A stretch of 64,000 nucleotides of DNA. Origin: Oscheius sp. JU75. Its lineage: Eukaryota; Nematoda; Chromadorea; Rhabditida; Rhabditidae. Made by a program: the position numbers and the translations under genes. The stretch spans positions 1,860,001-1,924,000 of the forward strand of contig JASJZC010000006.1 in NCBI GenBank assembly GCA_037178855.1, given 5' to 3'. The notes below the pieces were generated by a model, which was not told the DNA's origin, searched no databases, and saw only the letters and a list, made by a program, of their open reading frames with translations. This document shows, piece by piece, positions 21,401 through 33,884 of this stretch; the stretch's first letter is position 1, and every line of letters begins with the position of its first letter.

Positions 21401-24400
21401 CGTGTGCTTTCTGTAAAGGCTGCTAGTAGCCAAGTTTTAGAAACAAGCAACGGAAGAGAACGAAAAACAAACTGCTTGATTGAAAACAAAGCGAAAATTA
21501 TCTCGATTTGTGCGTGTCTAGGAGTCCCGCTACGAATGTTCTTTGGTACACTGTAATAATCCTTTATTCTGAGCAGACTATAGAAGTTTTAAAGTTAGTC
21601 TTTAGTGATATCTGTACGGATCAGATTCCTGCGTTTCGTCAAACGGACCAGTTGAAGCCATTGACTCTGATTGTTTCATAATAACAATTTTTTGCTCTTT
21701 TTGCTTCAAAAATTTGAAAATAAAACAAAGTTTGATAATTAAAAGATGTACAAAAGTCCGAAAAGTTCTTTTCGAAAGGTCCAAGCAACAAGTCACTTCA
21801 CCTAAAAACAAACTGGCGGACTACTTTCTTGCTTCGTGGGCGCGCATGTGCTTTACTCGAGTAGGTTCACCACTCTACCCTTTTTGCTCACTTTTTACAC
21901 CAAAATGCCACCAATTTATAGACTTTTTCCCCTGAAACATCGCAAATGCGCCCAGAATTGAAGCCTAAGCAATACAGTGGCCCTTCCCAATGTTTTTTGG
22001 CCGGTTTCTGGGGGTCATAATAGGTCAAAAGTAGTTGGAAAATCACAAAAATAATGCGTAGACACTTTCCGGAACTTTCTACCAGATTTTCCTTGATTCT
22101 TAGGTTCAAAATGGGTTGAAAATCATCGAAAAAGGATTAAAATCGACCCCTAGACTTTCCAGGATATTCTGTGGGGCTTTAGTTGGAAAATTCGAGTTTC
22201 GTCTTAAAATGCCCAAAAAAACGCCAAATTGCAGAAGGAGAACGGGCCCACGACACGCGGCGGCGGATCCAGTAGGGCTGTCGCAGCGACGATGACGGGC
22301 TTCGAGGAGATTGAGACGCGGATTCCGGTGAAGGGGCTCTCGAATCTTGGCAATACGTGCTTCTACAACAGCGTCATGCAGTGCATCATGCACACACACC
22401 ATCTCGACTTCTATTTCCGACGGTTTGGCAGAGTCAGACAGCTGGATTTCGAGGAGACGAGGACTGTGACATTGGGAGAGGAGAAGATCGAACTCGAGGT
22501 GAGAATCAGTTGACGGTGACAGAGGCATACGTAGAGATAGTGAGAGACGAGGAAAAGAGATAGACAAATAGAGTGACAGAGACTGAAAGAGAGTAATAGA
22601 TTACAAAAAAACAGATAGGGACAGAAAGACAGTGAGAGCGACAGCGTGAGTGCAAGAGACAATGACGGGACAGGAACTGGAAAAAGACAGGGACAAGCAG
22701 GAAACAGACAAAACAGAGACAGCGAATGAAGTACAAGGACAGAGACTGGAACAGTGAGAGAAACAGGGAGAGTTATAGTGACAGACAACGACAGTAACGG
22801 CCCAAAAATGTCTGAAAAAAACTCTATTTCTCAGCCAGCCGCCATGCCAGTACCGGAAGAAGACAGCCCGCTCAACGATGTGGTTCGTGGCTTCCTGGCC
22901 GAATTTCGTCACGGACAATCACCTTCGCCTGGAAGCGTCTTCAGTCAAATCTCCAAGAAGGCCCCGCGATTCAAGGGCTGGCAGCAGCAGGACGCCCACG
23001 AGCTGCTTCGATACCTTCTCGACGGGCTACGGAGCGAGGAACAGGAACGCTACAAGTCGGCCATTGCTGCTCATCTCGGAGTGCCGAAGGACAAGCGAGG
23101 AAAGAATACGGACCCGGCAGTGGTCAAGAGGGCAAAAGGTTTGTCCTTTTTTTTTCACAATTTCGAAGTCATGGAAACACTCACTAACTGTATAACATGT
23201 TTGGAGCCATCTTCTACTCAGGGGTGAAAACACTCGTGGTTTCAATTTGGTAGTCACTGTTACTTTGAATGTATGAAGTTTATAGGCTTGAACCAGATAC
23301 GGGTGGTATGCGGACGGTGCCACCTTGACTGGAGTGCGCATTAACTCGTATAAAACAAGACTGCGTATCGGCAAGTTACCGTAGTCACTCTTGATACGCA
23401 GCCGGTATGTGATACGAGTTGGTGGGCACCTCAAAATTTAAAAAATATCTCCGTATATTCCGTCCTTCTTTGGCGTGAACTCAGAAAAAAGGAGTAAACA
23501 AGTGTAGCAACTTTTCCAGCGCAGTCGACAATACCATTGAACCCTTTTCAATCCAGCTGGCTATCTGGTATCAACGAAACATACCAGTTTGCTCTGTTTG
23601 CTGCTCCTTCAAGTTGAACGTTACAACAGCTTCGAGCCAATCAACGTAGTTAGAGTACAGTCCAAAAACTCATATAGAAGGGCTATGGGCAACTTTCCGG
23701 GCCAATTTGGTAGCGCTGAGCAACGTATTTCAACAGTTCCATATAATATATTGCCTCTAACTCATGTTCGAAAAGTTTTTGATACTATGGCATCACTTAC
23801 AGGCTATCTCCAAGCAGCCGGTCGCCCGCTTCTCGACGCGGTGTTTGGCGGAACCCTGCTCCAGACGATTCGCTGCTGCGAGTGCAACCACGTGAGCCAG
23901 GCTATGGAGCAGTTTCTTGATCTCAGCGTCCCGATGTCCGCCAATCCGATGGCTGCTCGTCTCGCGGCCGGTAAACAGGTTCCCTCAGCTCATCAGAAGA
24001 AAAAAGCCGAAAAAGCTACCAAGAAGGCCAACAGACAGCAGACTCGTAAACAGCAGCAGGCGGCCCAGACGAAAAAGGCTAATGGAGGCTTGAAAGAAGG
24101 TGTTGAAGAGCTGCAACTCAAGGAAGAAGAGGAATCGGGCCCAGAGACGGAGGAAAGTGAGACGGAAGAAGATTTGGATGAACTCGATGAGGAAGGGGAG
24201 AACAACAGATTGGATGGGGGAGCTAGCAAGGCAGATCGTCTCGCCATGACTGTGAGTTGTTTTTCTGGTTCATTTGTTTCGGTAGAATTGAGAGGAAAAG
24301 GAATTAGGATTATGAACAAAAAGCTATGAATACAGCCTGGCTCAAAACTGGGTCAAAAAAGATAGAGTATGGAAGAAAAGTTATCAGATTTGATAGCCGA

Positions 24401-26760
24401 AACAGTCTAAATAGCCAGGAATTTGAGCTGTAGCTATATCCGTTGCCAAAGTTTGACGTGACGTACTTTCAGTTAGGCGAAATTGTGTACCAGTTTTCAA
24501 CGCAGTATGTATCGAATAAAATCCATATACAATTTCGCGTGACCGAGAGTAATGTCAAACTTTGGCAACTGCTATATTCTTGATCTCATAGGAAGGGGGA
24601 AAGTCCTGCTCTTGAGAAATGTCAGCTACTTACAAGTTACTTTAGCAGATATTTAGATGAAAATATTTCACTTACTATACAAAATTCGATGAAATGGATG
24701 CAGCTCAGTTTTGTATCAATTTCGGGAAGAACAAAGAACTTAAAATCTGGTCTTTACCGATAATAATCTAGAGAACGAGGCTTTTCGGCCTAGAAAGCTG
24801 GACCGATAACCAAAAATAATAGAGGCTAAAAATGCGAATTGTGGATACTTTTCAGCTGGGAGAGGCTCAATGACTTTTCTTACCTTATCCGGGGTGTTAT
24901 ACCACCCAGGTGAAACCGTTGGAAAAGAATAGGGCCGGAAACTAGTACAATAATGTTTTGGGCGATAAGATGACTGAGTTTATGCTTTTATTTAAAAAAA
25001 AAACATGTAAATCAGCTGTCAGAAGAAGATAAAGGGACACCATTCTACTTCTTAGGCTAGTTTTGGACCAGAAACACTGTTACCTAAATTGCGAGTCTTT
25101 TTGTCGTAAAATTACATCCAAAATAGTAGCTATAGTGATACATTCTGAATGAATAAAATTAGCAACCTTTTCCTTTTTCAGAAAGTCCTCGTGGAGCCTC
25201 CGAAACAGTATAGTGAGGGACGCAATGTCGGCGGATGCCTGCTCGAATTCACTGCCGAAGAACTACTGGCCGGGACGAATAGCTACGAGTGCGAGGAGTG
25301 CTGTCAGCCCAGGAATAAGAAGCTCGGCGCCAAAGGAGCCGAGAAAAAACGCGTCGAGGCCATCAAACGCTACCTAATCTATGAGCCGCCGGCTATTCTC
25401 ACCCTACAACTTAAGCGATTCCAGCAGGTCGCCGGCTATGGAGGTAGATCTCTTTTTTGATACTTTTTAGGGGGTTTCGGTGCCAAAAAAAAGATGTATT
25501 GTAGACACTCGGGGTCTGGACGCGAGGGGCGAGAGCTTCGTTCCTATGCAGGGCCTAAAATTTTGATGTGTAGTGCCATTTGCAGAGCTTTTGAAACAAA
25601 TTTAGGGATTTCCGGTGCCTGGAATCCCGTCTCCAAACAAAGTATTTGCATCAAACCCCGCCAGGGCTTTCGGCATTTTTGTGTACGTTTTAACCCAAAA
25701 ATGTACCTTTTTTGGCCGTTTCCACCACTTCATAATCTGATCATCAAGTCTGGAAACTGCTTTTTTGGACAAAAATAGCATAGACCGGGACCGAACTGGA
25801 GACTAGCCGGTCCCAACGTTGTCTGTTGGTGATCTTTTATCTTTTTTAACGGGCTATTTTTTGAACTGTAAAAAGCATCTGAATGATGGCAAATCTGACA
25901 ATTTTCAGGCCGTCTCCAGACGCGCAAACTCGGTGGCCATGTCGACTTCCCCTGTCTCTTCGACATTGCGCCTTTCTGCTGTAGAAATGTCCAACGTGTC
26001 CAGCCCAGCCAACGCGGCATCTTCTATTCGCTCTACGGCGTTGTCGTCCATTCCGGGGATCTGAGCGGAGGCCACTACATTGCCTATGTGAAGTCGCGTC
26101 ATCGCGTCCCGCATGCCCAGGAATTCCTCGAAGCTGCCAGAACGAGCTGTGTTGATGGGGCAGCTGACCGACTGAAGAGGAATGGAGAAAGTACTTCGAC
26201 TACTGGAGGAACAGGAGGAGGAACCGAGTCAGCTCCGAGTAGCCCGGATGGACAATGGTTGGTATTTTCGGCTTCATTTATAATCTCGTAGAGGGTGAGA
26301 AATGGAATGGGGCTAGATGTAGTTACGAAATGAGCCTAAAAACTGATTGGTTTAGCGGGTTTTGATAGGCTAGTAAATGTAGACAAGATTCAATTTACTT
26401 TACTAACTTTTATGCTTCCCGCATAGGATAGAAGGAAACCTGGGGAACTTGAAACAATGTCATTTGGAAATTATCATATCGGTAGCAAAACAATTTCATG
26501 CTTTTTTTTGTGCATACTATAGAAGTGGTACGGAAAAATTGCAAATGTTTCTTCTATTATTGGCTTCTTCAGACCAAGAAAAAGTGCCATCCCCAACGTG
26601 CTATAATAGAAAAGCAACAGTAATGACAAATATTTGGAAGCCAGTCGATAACCAGCCCTTTTCCAGGTACTACTGCAGTGACAGCCACGTGAACGCCGTC
26701 CAGGAGAGCCGCGTCCTCGCAGCCGAAGCCTACATTCTCTTCTACGAACGCGTCTCTTAA
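18437..26760 (+). CDS. Ubiquitin carboxyl-terminal hydrolase of the USP16/USP45 type
   Basis: Eleven exons: 18437-18517, 18644-18736, 18801-18928, 20509-20605, 20742-20900, 22235-22498, 22835-23138, 23803-24251, 25182-25443, 25909-26257 and 26667-26760 (759 residues). An N-terminal ZnF-UBP domain is visible: CQHRAKKG, CEEC, CITCG, then HGRSHCENRSGTSEHPF and CHPCD. The USP fold follows, with the Cys box GLSNLGNTCFYNSVMQ (catalytic Cys about residue 228), QQQDAHELLRYLLDGL, a CxxC pair for the fingers (RCCECNHVS and YECEECC), and the His box DLSGGHYIAYVK (His about 668); it ends AYILFYERVS, as in USP16/45. These enzymes remove ubiquitin, USP16 from histone H2A. A Lys/Glu-rich insertion splits the catalytic domain in exon 8, as in this family. 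All catalytic residues look intact. The start could instead be the in-frame ATG at 18311. Introns 3, 5, 8 and 10 are long and repeat-bearing. Confidence 0.9.
19254..19610 (+). repeat. Three-copy tandem repeat (about 119 bp) in a USP intron
   Basis: Copies begin with GCGTTGACTCC or a variant at 19254, 19391 and 19497. Each contains an AAAAGCTCCTTTCACC-like phrase at about 19330, 19448 and 19567, 118-119 bases apart. Divergence between copies is moderate. It lies in the 1.6-kb intron 3 of the USP gene. Confidence 0.6.
24442..24569. mobile_element. Short hairpin MITE in a USP intron
   Basis: The segment folds back on itself: GTTGCCAAAGTTTGAC at the left end is the inverse of GTCAAACTTTGGCAAC at the right end, and inner blocks (GCGAAATTGTGTA and its inverse) extend the imperfect stem to about 45 bp. 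GCTATAT flanks both sides, a possible 7-8 bp target duplication. It is non-coding. Confidence 0.55.
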
Positions 26761-28169
26761 CCCCTAGAGAAGTCTCGAAAAATCTATCACTTTCGCATCC
26801 AAAAAAATTAAAATATAGTGTCAGCCCCTTTTCTCACTTTTATAGCCATTTCCCACAATTTTTTGAACAAAACCGGGTAACTTTTCGACTAGAAATTGCC
26901 CTAAAATCCACTTGTTTTGAAACCCGTTATATCTGTCTTTCGTCTCGCTAGTCTCACCCCTCGTTTTGACAGTGAAATAGTTATATTTTTTGTCAGTTTT
27001 CCTGTCACTTAGTTAATAGTATATATCCTCTTTGTTTCACTCGATTTCTAGGCTCAAAAACTCGGTGCAAACTCGTCTTCGCTTGCTCTCTCGGTGTACT
27101 CCCAAGTTATGTGACTTTGTGATAGAGAAAAAGAATAGAAGAAATGAAGAGATTTTATGAGGTTTTGTATGTTTTTGGAAGAGATTGGTCTGCTGTTGAT
27201 ATAATTCCTGTACTAGAGGAAAAAATCAGCAGAAATAGAGCAAAGATAGGGTATATCCTCTAGACTTGAAACAAAAAAGGAAGTAATCTGGACATACTGA
27301 ACAAAGTTTACAGGTGATTGGGAAGGGAAGGAGGGAGAGTCACTGAGTGCCAGTGAAATCGAGCGGTTAAGGAGTTTAAAAATCGAGATTCCCGTGCCTT
27401 TGAACTGGGTGTGAAAATATAATGCTTCTGGACATTGAAGAGGGAGCCGAAGTTGCGGACTTGGGCAAGGGAACATGTGCCCCGAAAAACTTTTGGTTTT
27501 TGACTCGAGTCTTCTCTTCGGAAAAAAATTTTATATACTCATTTCTAACGTATTTAGCTTCTATCGTTATTTTTTTTACTGCTAAAAGCTAAAAACTTTT
27601 GATAGTCGACCTTTCCAGTACCTAACTTTTTCCCAGCTACAGTCCGCATGTTTAAACTCGTTTTTCGGGTCGAAGAAATGCTTTTTTGGCTTGACTATGT
27701 TTTGCAAAATTGTAGAACAGCACTGGATACAAGAATCCCTTTTTCGGATAGACGATCAGTATCGCACAATTTCACAGCCAATTTAACAACTAAAGACAGT
27801 TTTTTAAAGAGCAATGTTCTGCATAGTTGTAGTGTGGCGAAGGGGCAACCGAAAGAACTGGCGAATCGGAAAGCATATGCGTCGGTCATAGCTTGGTGGA
27901 AGTGATTAGCCGTGTAAATGAGACCAAGTACAGAGGCAGCCTCGCGTTGGGATGGGCGATTCCTTTGACTGCGAAAAGCTCAGTCATAACTCGTGGCACC
28001 GACACAATGATGAAGGAGAAGGTGAATGCCATAGCGCTGACGCTACTCCGGAAGGACAGTTTTCCTACCACTTAGTTAATAGTGTGGACGCGATCAATGT
28101 TGTTTTTGTGAGTGACCTTCTTCTTCCACTTTCCTGATGACTAGAAACAGGAGTCGGGTCAAAGTTTGA
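26761..28169. other. Intergenic, no gene seen
   Basis: AT-rich. The 27890-28075 stretch looks weakly protein-like on the plus strand but has no motif or splice support. Confidence 0.35.
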
Positions 28170-28345
28170 AAGAAAGTTACCGTCACGAATGTGAAATGTT
28201 CGGGGTACTTGTAATAGAGGACGATCCTAGGGTCAACTGGTTCGTGAAGTCTTCCAAGAACTTCAAGATCCCGTGCCTCTTTGTTAAACGTGAAGAATGC
28301 TAAAAGAGTTGTGGTCCTATTCCGATCGGCGGCAGCTTGCTCATT
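28170..28345 (-). mobile_element. Helitron RepHel-like protein remnant
   Basis: A minus-strand frame reads DRNRTTTLLAFFTFNKEARD and, 15 residues on, DPRIVLYYKYPEHFTF. This matches the pattern TLTxFFxLN...DxxARxLLYxExPxHYTW found just before the helicase region of animal Helitron Rep/helicase and related Pif1-like proteins. Nothing else of the roughly 1,500-residue protein is visible. If right, it is the only coding trace of an autonomous source for the Helitron-like ends in this window. Confidence 0.4.
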
Positions 28346-28399
28346 TCCGCTGGAAAACGACAACCTGTCGGTTCGTCTTGTGGACCGCTAGATCGAGCG

Positions 28400-29430
28400 T
28401 CTATTAATACCCTCCAAAAAGTTGTTTTTAGCTATAACAGCGAAAATTTTGGACATTTTTATAAGAGATCAAAGCCGCTGTCACAGTAAAAAATTAAGTT
28501 GCAAGCACTTTGAAAGGAAGAAATGACGGTAAACTGCGCAAAAAAACTGAAAACCGCTATCCCATTTCGTAGTAAGTTGATCACAGCCTATCAAAAATTT
28601 ATACAGCTAGGATAGTCCCAGTCAAAACATATCTTATTTGGTTTCATTTTGTTTATTTTTTCTGAGGTTCTATCTTGTTACCTACTGTTACTTCCTCAAA
28701 GATTATATTTACCATGGTACTCCATCCTTCATCTGGTGAAAATCAAAGTTGACTTGAAAACTTTGGCTTTTATTTACTGGCAATTTTGGCTACTGATTCG
28801 TAGTCACGGACAAACAAACAAACAGACAGAGCCCTCTACAGAACTAGTAGAGATAGTGTGAAGTATAAACAGAAAACAGTCTTTTCCTCTCCAAACTAGT
28901 GAATGTAACTTCCATTTTTTGACCTTCTTTGTGATCTAGCACTAGTATGTCATAAAACTGTTTTGAAGATCAATTTCCCTACAATATCTGTAACACGTCA
29001 AGTGTTATCATTGACACGTTTGGCAAGTTAAGTTAGAAGAGTCAATCAGTTCAATATGCAAAAAGAGCTAGAGATAACTGTAAAGCTCTCCTCTCTTGTT
29101 TGTTGGTTTACTCTCCTCTTTCTCATTGGGACAAACAAACTAATGGTTTACTTCCCAAGAACGGGAGTGACTTGTGGGACTTAGGATTGTTAATAAACGA
29201 TCAGTAGAGAAGGAAAAATGTCTGAAGGCCTTATCGGATAGTGGCTATTGTTAGCAAGTTCGACAAACTTCTGCTTCACATATGATTGTGAAAAGTGACT
29301 GTCATCTGTCACTTCCATTTAACAAAAAGTGCCCGATTGCGGATTTTTCTCATCCCGCTATCACTAATTAATGGATCTCTTTCACACATTCAGATGTGAC
29401 TAGAGGCCTCTTTTAGTCAGACCAGAGAGT
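28400..29430. other. Intergenic, no gene seen
   Basis: No supported exon or recognisable repeat. Confidence 0.35.
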
Positions 29431-29433
29431 ACA

Positions 29434-29775
29434 TTGTTAGAAAAAGCCGACATGGTCTACATTCGACCGACTATGGGTGGGTTTAAGGACAGAAAAATCA
29501 TTTTGGAGATCAGTGTTTACATGATACAACAGTCGCGAACTGGTCGAGAAAGCCAGGAACTCGTTGATCAACAGTTAATGGGATTTTTCAATCCGAATAT
29601 GCCTGACCTCTTGACTGTAGAGGAACAGTATGAGAAAATTACCTTTTACGATCAGGGTAGACTGATGCATTCAATAAAACAGGAAGTTTTTAAGATTCCC
29701 ATAGTGAAAACGTACGCGTTTGTGTCATCACGCGATCATCTCTTGATCTCTCACCGGAATTTTAATGACTTTTAG
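29434..29775 (+). other. Open frame of 113 codons upstream of the pseudokinase array
   Basis: The frame (ADMVYIRPTMGGFKDRK through MPDLLTVEEQYEKITFYDQG) has protein-like composition and sits just before the decayed kinase paralogue, so it could be that gene's N-terminal region. I see no kinase motif in it and could not join it in phase. Function unknown. Confidence 0.25.
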
Positions 29776-30257
29776 CTATGCGGGGCAGTGTACTTTCAAG
29801 TTGATTGAAGTTCGAAATAAGATTTAGATTGTGTACAGAGCCTTCCGAACGATGAAATGGTCATTTTATGAGACTATCAGCTAGAACCGGGATCCTAGTG
29901 GCGATATTCTTCCCCTGGAACAGAAGATCCACAGCCTCTGCGATCTTGAACTTCCTTGATTACAATTAAACTATTTGATCTCTTTCTGTCATTTCTCCAG
30001 AGTCGTTTGTCTCGATCCACAAACTTCTCCGCTATTTCAAAATGTTGTTATCAGTGAGAAAACGTGGCTGGCTATCAGTTGCTTGTTTCTCTCTCTCTCC
30101 CCTCTTTGTGAACACCTTTTTTCATATGGATAATCACGCCAAGGTACGAACCAAATTGGACCTACAGCTATGACCAGCTGATGCAAATCAGTCGTCTGAA
30201 CTTGGTTTTGTCTGTTACTGATCAATTGCGAGTCAGAGATCTAATCTGTAGACCAAT

Positions 30258-31620
30258 GTGAACAGTTTCTACCTCGATAGTGATCTTGAGACAAGAGCTC
30301 AAGATCTACTGAAGCACGCTGACTACTATCGCTATATGGAAGAAATGGATCCGGATGCGGTAGAGCAGGTAGTGGGAGCGACGCTACGAGGAGCATACCA
30401 AGAAAACAAGACATTAACCTCCGATCATCAAAAGTAAAACTTTTTCTCTCCAGAGACTAATGCTTGTTCAGTTCTATCGCAAGTTTGTACACCAGCTGAA
30501 GTACTTCATCAGCTCTGATCAGTATCTCCACAGCACGATCTCGATCCTTTACGAGAATACTCCTCACGGAACTCTGGAATGATGTAAGTGGTTTTGTAGA
30601 GTGAACAATGAGCATATTCCAGTTGTTGGCGAGCGTCTAAGGTTTGAGCAAAACAAAGAAAAGATCATCTGCGAGTCCACTTCTGAACTCGCATTTGCTC
30701 TCTGAAGTATTGTCACATTGATCTCGAAGTAATGCATTGTTCTGTCAATCCGAAACAGTGTGTTGTTCTTTATAAGGGCCAAAATTGTGGGCGGTATGAA
30801 AAACAGGGAATAAAGACGAGTTCCTTCAATTACTCACTATCTGATTAGCTCGACATGGTTTGAATAGCTAGAGAAAGATCGCGCGCGACTTTTACCATAT
30901 GGCGCAGTCGGTAAGAGCTCCGGCAAACTTTTCTGCTTTGTGTATGTGCACATCTTGATAAAGTCCATTGTTTCCGATTGTTGACAAAATTATCAGATCT
31001 TGCTGTTGGGCTAACACGTACGAGGACCATTGTTTGGGATCAACAAATTTTAGCAGTAATACTTTCAACTTTGCAAGACAACGTTTCTAAATGCTTTTTT
31101 CCAGCTTCTTCGTGTTTGAACATAACGGCTTCTTCTATGTAAAGTTAGAAGACTGGTCTTTGCCAAGATGAAGAGTCTCGTGGCAACACCGAGATCAGGA
31201 ATCCCATGCGTAGCAACTGTGCTCCTGAGACAATCGCTGATGGTCAGATTCTAACTGCTACGAATTCTCCTTAGACATCTACAGTCTGAAAATGGTGGCC
31301 TACTTCATGTCTCAAGGAAGGTTCGAAAGTATTAGACTAACAAGTTACAAAACTCGTTTAGACACCCTCATGCAGACTGTAGGTGTAGCATGACTGAATT
31401 CAAGAAAGATTTGGAGAGGGTAGTGACGCCCCGTCGATTGACTTTCGATCAAGATCTTCTCTGATGACGAAACTGATCACTAAGGGTATCACCATCGAGA
31501 GACGAAACAAGAATAGGAAAATCTGTTCGCTCAAGTCGAAAACCATCTCGAGGAGAATGGATACAAGCCAGTCTTTATTTGATTGGTTCAAAGAATTAGT
31601 AGCATACAATATTGCTTGTT
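30258..31620 (+). pseudogene. Decayed paralogue of the adjacent pseudokinase gene
   Basis: Pieces align in order with the intact gene at 31.7-33.1 kb. About 30258-30437 carries an N-lobe-like VGATLRGAYQENKTL. At 30453-30580, RLMLVQFYRK and SISILYENTPHGTL match RLMLGPSRYL and DILYEDAPLGTL. At 31108-31150, FFVFEHNGFFYVKLEDW matches IFVFQAPTGRFYLKLGGF. NCAPETIAD (31218) matches the SAPETLQD block. SLDIYSLKMVAYFMSQGR (31282-31322) matches SSDIWSYGMVLDYIAHNGR. Splice-like joins of about 32-45 nt separate the pieces, but a stop follows GTL at 30580 and a frameshift near 31405 breaks the C-lobe. It also lacks DFG (EDW). Confidence 0.55.
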
Positions 31621-31690
31621 TGATGCCGTGATTGTGGTTGAACTCCCACTGTTCCTTTGACTGCCCTGTTGAGCCTCAACCCGAATTCAG

Positions 31691-33077
31691 ATGGCTAATC
31701 AAGAAGTTCCCGAGGTCGAGTCCATGGAAATCAACTACTTGGGAGAAGAGGAAAATCTGAATCTGGAAAGAATCAACCAAATGAACGGTCTGTCTCTTGG
31801 TAAAATCAAAATTCCCCTTTAGCTCCGAGTAACGAGCCATTACCAATGGGTCAACTTGTGGAGGAAAGTGAACTGGGAGAAGTGGAAGCTCTGGAGCAGG
31901 ACGCGACAGACACAGAGCTAGAGCGTATCAATTCAGGCGCTTTTGAATGGTACGAGTCTTTTTTATTGAGAGTAGGCTTTTTAAGTATCTTTCTCCGCGT
32001 TAAACTGGATGGACAGACCAGAGCCCTGATGTCGGGACATACCTTGTACGAGGATCTGAGACAAACGAAACCCAACGTTGCACAAATGATGGAAGAGGCG
32101 CGTCTGATAAGAACAGCCGACAGGATTCCGGGCATCTGCTATGACATAATTGCTGTGGGTTTTGCATTTGAGCACCCAATCATTCATTTAAGCATCCGTT
32201 CGTCTTGCAGCCTCGCTTAATGCTCGGTCCCAGTCGATATCTGAATGAAGTTACTGATATCCTTTACGAGGATGCGCCTTTGGGCACACTGTATAAACGT
32301 AACTTTCTACTGTTTTGGCTCTAATTCTCATTTCTAGACGTCGAAGGAGAAGACACACATTTCGACGACACAACCATCCTCCAGTTCGCGTGTCAGCTGG
32401 CCACAGCCATTGAATACTGTCACCAAAAGCTGAAGATTATGCACAGGAACATCAACTCCAAGAGGTATTTTTGTTTATTTATCGTGAAACTTTTGTTCAG
32501 CATCTTCGTTTTCCAAGCTCCAACGGGACGTTTCTACTTGAAGCTGGGAGGTTTCGTGTTTGCCAGGAGAGTCTCGCGAGAGGATGCGCTGTCTGCCAAG
32601 TGAGTCCCTATTTCAAAGCTTACATCCCACTATTCTAGTACAAACAGGATCCTTCGTTTCTCAGCTCCGGAGACTCTTCAAGATAACGCCGATATTGCTT
32701 CCTACAGCTACTCTAGCGACATCTGGAGCTACGGAATGGTTCTCGACTACATTGCTCACAATGGAAGGTAAGAATTCTGTCCTATCGGCCGACTGTTAGC
32801 TCCTTTTAGAAATCCGTTTGAGGGACTGAATCACAGGAGTCGGCTGAGAAGAGACTTGTGGGAGCGTGACATAAGACCAGTACTGCGTGCCGATCTGCAT
32901 AGTGATCTCGTGATGCTGATCGAGGCTTGCTACAGATCTGAGAAACGTGGTGACGATGGAGTAATCGAAAATGGTCTGAACCTCCGTCCAACTGCAGTCG
33001 AAATTCGCAAGTTCTTGGTCTATCATGGTCACCAGAACAAAGAAGACCATCGAGCCTTATTGACAGTTGGTCAATGA
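31691..33077 (+). CDS. Protein-kinase-fold protein lacking catalytic residues (pseudokinase)
   Basis: Eight exons: 31691-31787, 31823-31949, 31986-32154, 32211-32298, 32338-32464, 32501-32599, 32639-32767 and 32810-33077 (367 residues). The seven introns are only 35-56 nt, GT-AG, with consistent phase. Kinase landmarks appear in order: a glycine-loop-like SGAFECIFLRVKLDG (about 68-82); an N-lobe helix EEARLI; ILYEDAPLGTLY; a helix-E block QFACQLATAIEYCH; IMHRNINSK at the catalytic loop (about 196-204); LGGF at the DFG position; SAPET for APE; SSDIWSYGMVL for helix F; and LRPTAVEIRKFL near the end. The VAIK Lys, HRD Asp and DFG Asp are all replaced (M/S, N and G), so phosphotransfer is unlikely; a binding or scaffold role is inferred. 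The acidic N-terminal about 65 residues are unusual. The kinase subfamily is not recognised. The frame is intact, suggesting selection. Confidence 0.75.
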
Positions 33078-33289
33078 AGTTGCTCCAATCTGTAAACCCT
33101 TCACAAAAAAATGTTCTTCTGTGTAGAGAGATAGTTCGATCGTTATAAACACTTTCAGTCATTAATTTCAATTTATATGTACTACTGACTGTTTTTGATT
33201 TTATTTTCTAACGGTTCCATTAACTTAAAGTATGTTTTGACATTTTTAGCTAGCTCAGATGGACGCTCGAGTCCCCACTGACATTTTTT

Positions 33290-33460
33290 TTTACTTGATT
33301 GGTTGTGATTGAACCCGAGCTGTTTCTTTGAATGCCCCTTCAAGCCTACAACTAATTTCAGACTGTTCTGAACGTCGAGCCCATAAAAGTAAACAAATTA
33401 GGAGATGAGAATCTGAATCAGGAAAGATTTGATCAAATGAACGGTTCATTTATTCATGGC
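33290..33460 (+). pseudogene. Truncated duplicate of the pseudokinase 5' end
   Basis: This stretch repeats 31630-31790 (upstream sequence plus exon 1). The blocks 'gattgtgatt(gaac)', 'ctgtttctttgaatgcccc', 'gagaatctgaatcaggaaag' and 'caaatgaacgg' recur in the same order. The ATG is lost and no downstream exons follow, so it is a dead fragment of a tandem duplication. Confidence 0.6.
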
Positions 33461-33884
33461 AATCAAAATAGTCGGCGACGTTTTCGGCATATGATGTTTT
33501 CGTGAAACACGAAAATTCTCTTCGGCTCCGTAGCAAAAATTTCATACATATATCTCCTTCTCTTTTATGAAACATAGTGTTCTTACTGTCTGCTTGAAAC
33601 AATTATAAAGTGTTTTATTATTTGGTGGACAAAGTAAAAAAAATTCAGTAAACCCTTATGCTAGCCCTGAGGTCTTTAGAAAAGAAGGTTGAAAAACGCA
33701 ATAATACTACCACGAAAGGCTATCAAAGCATGCTCTCTTAGGCGATCTCGTGAAACATTACATTTTTGTAAAAACGGTAACCTCTACTATTTTTGTCAAG
33801 GTTTTATTGTTTTATGAAGAATATAAACGATATCAGTTTGGAGTACCCTAGTCCCTTATACTTTGGCTGAAACAATTGCAAGAT

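Noticed and set aside
22411-22918. Leu/Cys/Ser-rich minus-strand frames over the USP intron
   Set aside because: They are the complement of GACAGAGA-type simple sequence in the intron and overlap coding exons of the opposite strand.
30890-30930. tRNA gene suggested by a TGGCGCAGTCGG A-box-like word
   Set aside because: No B box or cloverleaf follows within the needed distance; at most a tRNA-derived scrap.
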